A stretch of DNA of 64,000 nucleotides from positions 62,001-126,000 of the forward strand of contig NZ_AULL01000013.1 of the NCBI RefSeq assembly GCF_000422265.1. The letters run 5' to 3'. The position numbers and the translations under genes are program-made. Below are positions 60,865-64,000 of the stretch, piece after piece (within the stretch, counting starts at the first letter, position 1; every line of letters begins with the position of its first letter). Source of the stretch: Kaistella palustris DSM 21579 (lineage in GTDB: Bacteria > Bacteroidota > Bacteroidia > Flavobacteriales > Weeksellaceae). Below the pieces are notes generated by a model. The model did not search any database. It was not told the origin of the DNA and saw nothing but the letters and a program-made list of their open reading frames with translations.

Positions 60865-61019
60865 TTGTAATTAATGTTTTTTATCTAAAACTTTGTTGCT
60901 CTTCAGTCCTAAGGGTTTCTTTAATTTCCGGCGGTCGCCCCGGTTTTTTTTCAAAATCTTTAAGTGGACAAAAACAGTTATCATCATTTTGCTGGAACTG
61001 CAGCCCAAATTTACGATAA

Positions 61020-61796
61020 TTAGTTTTTTATGCTGCGAATAAAATCGCCGGCTTTCTGCTGCCAGTCTTTATTTTCGAGAAGGATTTTTACGAAAGCCGT
61101 GCCGATGATCCCACCTGCAGCTTTTTCGGTCACACTCTCAAAATCTGTTCTGTCTTTGATCCCAAAACCGATAAAAACTGGATTTTTTAAACTGAGTGCT
61201 GAAAGCCTGTTTAAATAGTCCCCGTTTTTTACTTCCTTGTTATCATTGCCGGTTGTAGATGAACTTGAAACTGCGTATAAAAAACCGGAACTCAGGGAGT
61301 CGAGATATCGGATGCGTTCATCGGAAGTTTCCGGTGTAACGAGGAAGATGAAATTTAAACCGTAAGCGGCAAGTATCTGGCGGTAGCTTTTTTCATATTC
61401 CACCGGCGGAAGATCCGGAATGATCAAACCGGAAATGCCTGAGTCGCGACACTCGCTACAGAATTTTTCGAAGCCAAAACTGAGAACCGGATTGATGTAG
61501 CCCATAAGCACCAGCGGAATTTTAATTTCATCTTTCACCAGCTTTAACTGCGCAAAGAGTTTGGCCATCGTCATGCCGTTGGCAAGTGACCTTTCGTGGG
61601 CTTTCTGGATCACAGGTCCGTCAGCCACGGGATCTGAATACGGCATTCCGATCTCGATGAAATCTGCGCCGGAATTCTGAATGAGTTTCAGGATTTCTGC
61701 GGTGTCGCCCAAATTCGGAACTCCAGCCGTGAAATAAATGTTGAGTTTCTTTGTGTTTGGTCTGTGTATATTATCTGCCGAAATATTATTGTCCAT
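61020..61796 (-). CDS. trpA: Tryptophan synthase alpha chain
   Basis: Splits indole-3-glycerol phosphate to indole. 258 residues, TIM barrel. The catalytic glutamate is in FIEIGMPYSDPVADGPVIQ (about 46-64, second part gives the catalytic Asp loop), and substrate contacts are in GLIIPDLPP, FLVTPETSDERI and the glycine-rich GGIIGTAFVKIL phosphate site. In the usual order it follows trpB, here after 128 bp that carry a repeat element, instead of overlapping it. Confidence 0.95.
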   Translation of the reverse strand: MDNNISADNIHRPNTKKLNIYFTAGVPNLGDTAEILKLIQNSGADFIEIGMPYSDPVADGPVIQKAHERSLANGMTMAKLFAQLKLVKDEIKIPLVLMGYINPVLSFGFEKFCSECRDSGISGLIIPDLPPVEYEKSYRQILAAYGLNFIFLVTPETSDERIRYLDSLSSGFLYAVSSSSTTGNDNKEVKNGDYLNRLSALSLKNPVFIGFGIKDRTDFESVTEKAAGGIIGTAFVKILLENKDWQQKAGDFIRSIKN

Positions 61797-61834
61797 AATT
61801 TATTATTAATGAATATTTTGTAAAATGCGGGCAT

Positions 61835-61920
61835 TGCGACCCGACCTGAGTGGAGCTCTCCCGCGCCGCTTCAGGCGTGGGAAGCGGGAACGGAGGGCGG
61901 AAAAAGTCGCCCAAAAAATA
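61835..61920. repeat. Dispersed intergenic hairpin element, copy C, between trpB and trpA
   Basis: Contains GAGCTCTCCCGCGCCG (61853-61868), the same 16-mer as copy B, then GGCGTGGGAAGCGGG. Outer bases GCGAC (61836-61840) and GTCGC (61906-61910) form an inverted repeat. It fills most of the trpB-trpA gap, which is otherwise expected to be very short. Confidence 0.6.
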
Positions 61921-61924
61921 GCTG

Positions 61925-63121
61925 CTATAAATCATCACTTTCAAGTACTGAAAGATAGGTTTCCATGTCTTTGTCGCCGCGCCCGCTCAGGCAAATCACC
62001 ACAACATCGCTTTCTGCAAATTTTTTCTTCGCCAACACCGCCAGCGCATGTGCACTTTCCAGCGCGGGAATTATACCCTCGGCCGTTGTCAGTTCAAAAG
62101 CTGATCGCAGTGCTTCCTCATCGGTAATACTGTAAAACTCCGCCCTTTTCTGCATAAATAAATTGGCATGAAACGGCCCGATGCCGGGGTAATCCAGCCC
62201 AGCCGAAATCGAATGCGGCTCAATGACCTGGCCATCGCCTGTTTGCATGACAATACTTTTGCTGCCGTGTAAAACACCCAAAGTCCCAAGAAAAGTGGTG
62301 GCCGCCGACTTGCCGGAATCCACACCCAAACCACCGGCCTCGGCCGCAATAAGTTTTACCTCCTTCTCGTCGGCAAAATGATAGAACGCGCCCGCAGCAT
62401 TGCTTCCGCCGCCCACGCAGGCAATTACATAATCCGGGTTTGGGCGGCCAATTTTTTCCTGCAGCTGACACCTGATCTCTTCGGAAATTATACTTTGAAA
62501 GCGCGCCACCAAATCGGGAAAAGGATGCGGCCCGACTACGCTGCCAATGATATAGTGTGTATCAGCAGCATTATTGATCCAGTCGCGCAAAGCTTCATTC
62601 ACCGCGTCTTTCAGCGTGCGCGAGCCTGATGTGGCGGGAATTACGGTGGCGCCGAGCATCTGCATGCGCCCCACATTTGGGGCCTGCCTGGCAATATCGA
62701 CTTCGCCCATGTAGATGATGCATTCCAAATTCATCAGCGCACAGGCTGTGGCAGTCGCTACGCCGTGCTGCCCTGCACCGGTCTCGGCGATGATCCGTTT
62801 CTTACCCAGTTTTTTGGCCAGTAAAACCTGCCCCAGCGCATTATTGATCTTGTGCGCGCCGGTGTGATTCAGGTCCTCGCGCTTTAAATAAATCTGCGCT
62901 CCATATTTTTTGCTCAAATTTTCGGCAAAATATAAGGGTGTTGCCCGGCCGACATAATTTGTAAGCAGTCCGCGAAACTCTTTCTGAAAACTTTCGGAAT
63001 TGATGATATCTAAATATTTTACCTGCAATTCCTCCACGTTCGGAAACAGCATTTCCGGCACGAAAGCACCGCCAAAGTCACCGTAATAGCCTTTTTCGTC
63101 GGGGTTTTTGTATGTATTCAT
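61925..63121 (-). CDS. trpB: Tryptophan synthase beta chain
   Basis: PLP enzyme joining indole with serine. 398 residues. The PLP lysine is Lys91 in HTGAHKINN; the glycine-rich phosphate loop is GGGSNAAG near 227-234, and [10 protein letters not shown] near 112-121 contains the catalytic Glu. KREDLNHTG is typical of TrpB1, the tunnel-forming partner of TrpA. The ATG at 63121 follows a 127-bp gap after trpF with an AT-rich stretch. Confidence 0.97.
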   Translation of the reverse strand: MNTYKNPDEKGYYGDFGGAFVPEMLFPNVEELQVKYLDIINSESFQKEFRGLLTNYVGRATPLYFAENLSKKYGAQIYLKREDLNHTGAHKINNALGQVLLAKKLGKKRIIAETGAGQHGVATATACALMNLECIIYMGEVDIARQAPNVGRMQMLGATVIPATSGSRTLKDAVNEALRDWINNAADTHYIIGSVVGPHPFPDLVARFQSIISEEIRCQLQEKIGRPNPDYVIACVGGGSNAAGAFYHFADEKEVKLIAAEAGGLGVDSGKSAATTFLGTLGVLHGSKSIVMQTGDGQVIEPHSISAGLDYPGIGPFHANLFMQKRAEFYSITDEEALRSAFELTTAEGIIPALESAHALAVLAKKKFAESDVVVICLSGRGDKDMETYLSVLESDDL

Positions 63122-63248
63122 AATTTATTTTTAACTTCTGTAATGCATTTTTCTATCTCTTTTTTTTAAAAGCAGTGACCTCGCAATTTCAGGTGGTTCC
63201 GGGAACTGTTGCAAACTTTATTACGTTTTGTTTTCATGCAGATCAATT

Positions 63249-63944
63249 TTAACAAAGTTGCGAAAGCGCTGAGATGGCTCTTTTAAAGCTTTTTATTTTT
63301 TCGGTATCCTTGTCGCCGGGCTCAAATTCAAATCTGGAATTGATATCCAGAGCGAGAGGCAGTTTAAGTTTTGGCAAAGTTTCGTTTTCGCGCATATTAA
63401 TTTTATATAAGTCCTGTAAACGCTCCAGGCTTTCAGGGGAAATCCCGCCGCTTAAAAAATACGGTTTCCTGATATCCAGTCCTTTCAAAACCTCCCAGTC
63501 GAAGGTCATTCCTGTGCCGCCAAAAGATTTGGAATCGGTATCGAAAAGGAAATAATCAACAGGTGAAAACAGATCATCCAATTTTTTTTGCAGGTCCGCG
63601 GTGCTTTCAGTGCCGATTCTTAGTGCTTTAATGATGCGGGTTTCAGGAGACAGTTCTTCTCTAAGGTCAGATATGAAAGCCGCGTTTTCATCACCGTGCA
63701 GCTGTATATAATTTAAGTCCGCTTTTTGTTCTGTGGCTACAATGTTTTCCAGTTCTTCGTTTACAAAAACACCGACTTTCCCGGGATGTTGAATCGCTTT
63801 TACTTCATTTAAAGTCAGTGAATTTAAAACGTAACGCGGCGATTTTTCGTAAAATATAAAACCCAGAAAATCCACCTCTCCACACAATTCCTGAATTTGG
63901 GGAAGCTTCGTTAGGCCACAAATTTTCAGTTTCAAATTTTCCAT
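63249..63944 (-). CDS. trpF: Phosphoribosylanthranilate isomerase
   Basis: Amadori rearrangement in tryptophan synthesis. 231 residues from the ATG at 63944; an in-frame TTG two codons earlier is possible. KICGLTK near 6-12 holds the catalytic Cys, FYEKSPRYV near 31-39 the substrate residues, QLHGDE near 80-85 and LFDTDSKSFGGTG near 137-149 (catalytic Asp) the rest. SGGISPES near 167-174 binds phosphate. It precedes trpB and trpA on the same strand. Confidence 0.94.
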   Translation of the reverse strand: MENLKLKICGLTKLPQIQELCGEVDFLGFIFYEKSPRYVLNSLTLNEVKAIQHPGKVGVFVNEELENIVATEQKADLNYIQLHGDENAAFISDLREELSPETRIIKALRIGTESTADLQKKLDDLFSPVDYFLFDTDSKSFGGTGMTFDWEVLKGLDIRKPYFLSGGISPESLERLQDLYKINMRENETLPKLKLPLALDINSRFEFEPGDKDTEKIKSFKRAISALSQLC

Positions 63945-64000
63945 TGACAAATTTTTCTGAGATTTCTAAAATTTCCGCGGGATTTCTGTCCTGGTTCTGT
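63932..64000 (-). CDS. Possible 3' end of trpC (partial, reading frame uncertain)
   Basis: The bases upstream of trpF to the window edge could be the end of indole-3-glycerol-phosphate synthase, as expected in trpCF order. One frame starts TEPGQKS, like the usual 'MKTENPG' tail, and stops at 63932, overlapping the trpF start by 13 bp. Another frame reads NPAEILEISEKF but has no stop before trpF. Only 69 bp are available, so identity and frame are weak. Confidence 0.3.
   Translation of the reverse strand, partial: TEPGQKSRGNFRNLRKICQWKI

Overview
The window is chromosomal DNA of a member of the Bacteroidota, most likely class Flavobacteriia and close to Chryseobacterium/Kaistella (Weeksellaceae). 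This rests on three things: many genes preceded by the Bacteroidota -7 element TAnnTTTG and lacking strong Shine-Dalgarno sites; lineage-typical proteins (GIN-domain lipoprotein, DUF4199, DUF4920, DUF5686, BT_3928-like, DUF1599, cysteine-less DnaG finger); and signal peptides ending in FAQ/SAQ. The DNA is AT-rich and densely coded. No prophage, insertion sequence, CRISPR array or conventional defence island is visible. Gene names are read from sequence motifs by eye; no database search was run.

Layout. 1-9.5 kb (minus): partial LolA-like secreted protein, kdsB, aminotransferase, phosphohexomutase, GIN lipoprotein, glycosyltransferase, DUF4199; then the plus-strand SRP RNA, whose 3' end overlaps the stop of a minus-strand NUMOD4/HNH protein; then a UPF0173 hydrolase and menA. 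9.6-14.3 kb: menB, DUF2007, an amino-acid permease, DUF4920, an M14 peptidase. 14.6-18.1 kb: TerC, an XRE regulator with repeated palindromic sites over its start, an unusual AAA ATPase, a 60-residue basic protein. 18.2-26.2 kb: a peptide-utilisation block (dipeptidyl peptidase IV, three tandem POT transporters, the first frameshifted, and a periplasmic thioredoxin). 26.3-35.7 kb: recG, a secreted protein, DUF5686, folP, a duplicated DUF1599 protein, a MauE-like membrane protein, TerB-like, tpiA. 35.7-36.4 kb: tandem 181-185 bp repeats. 36.5-43.4 kb: clpP, dnaG, isoaspartyl peptidase, tsaE, alanine dehydrogenase, a small anchored protein, tyrA. 43.6-51.5 kb: a seven-repeat propeller-like lipoprotein, sdaA, an alpha/beta hydrolase, a glucokinase-like protein, a beta-barrel, a rhodanese, queG, a tiny lipoprotein and a DUF2459 protein. 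51.5-54.0 kb: a YceI-porin-YceI set. 54.5-64 kb: tRNA-Leu(CAA), a PhnP-like hydrolase, an unrecognised 476-residue protein with an fRMsr-like GAF protein, a GNAT, a 2-oxoacid dehydrogenase E2, an ABM protein, lipB and trpF-trpB-trpA.

How it works together. Most genes are housekeeping: lipopolysaccharide (kdsB), menaquinone (menA, menB), folate (folP), glycolysis (tpiA, glucokinase-like), lipoylation and its target (lipB, E2), aromatic amino acids (trp genes, tyrA). The strongest themed block is peptide and amino-acid catabolism: extracytoplasmic DPP IV makes dipeptides, POT carriers import them, and alanine dehydrogenase, serine dehydratase, isoaspartyl peptidase and the M14 peptidase elsewhere in the window fit an asaccharolytic, protein-feeding lifestyle. 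I found no clear new multigene system. The most unusual items are the HNH gene abutting the SRP RNA, the IF2N-like/AAA protein with a substituted Walker A, the glucokinase-like protein that has lost its phosphate loop, the seven-blade lipoprotein, and several families of intergenic repeats.
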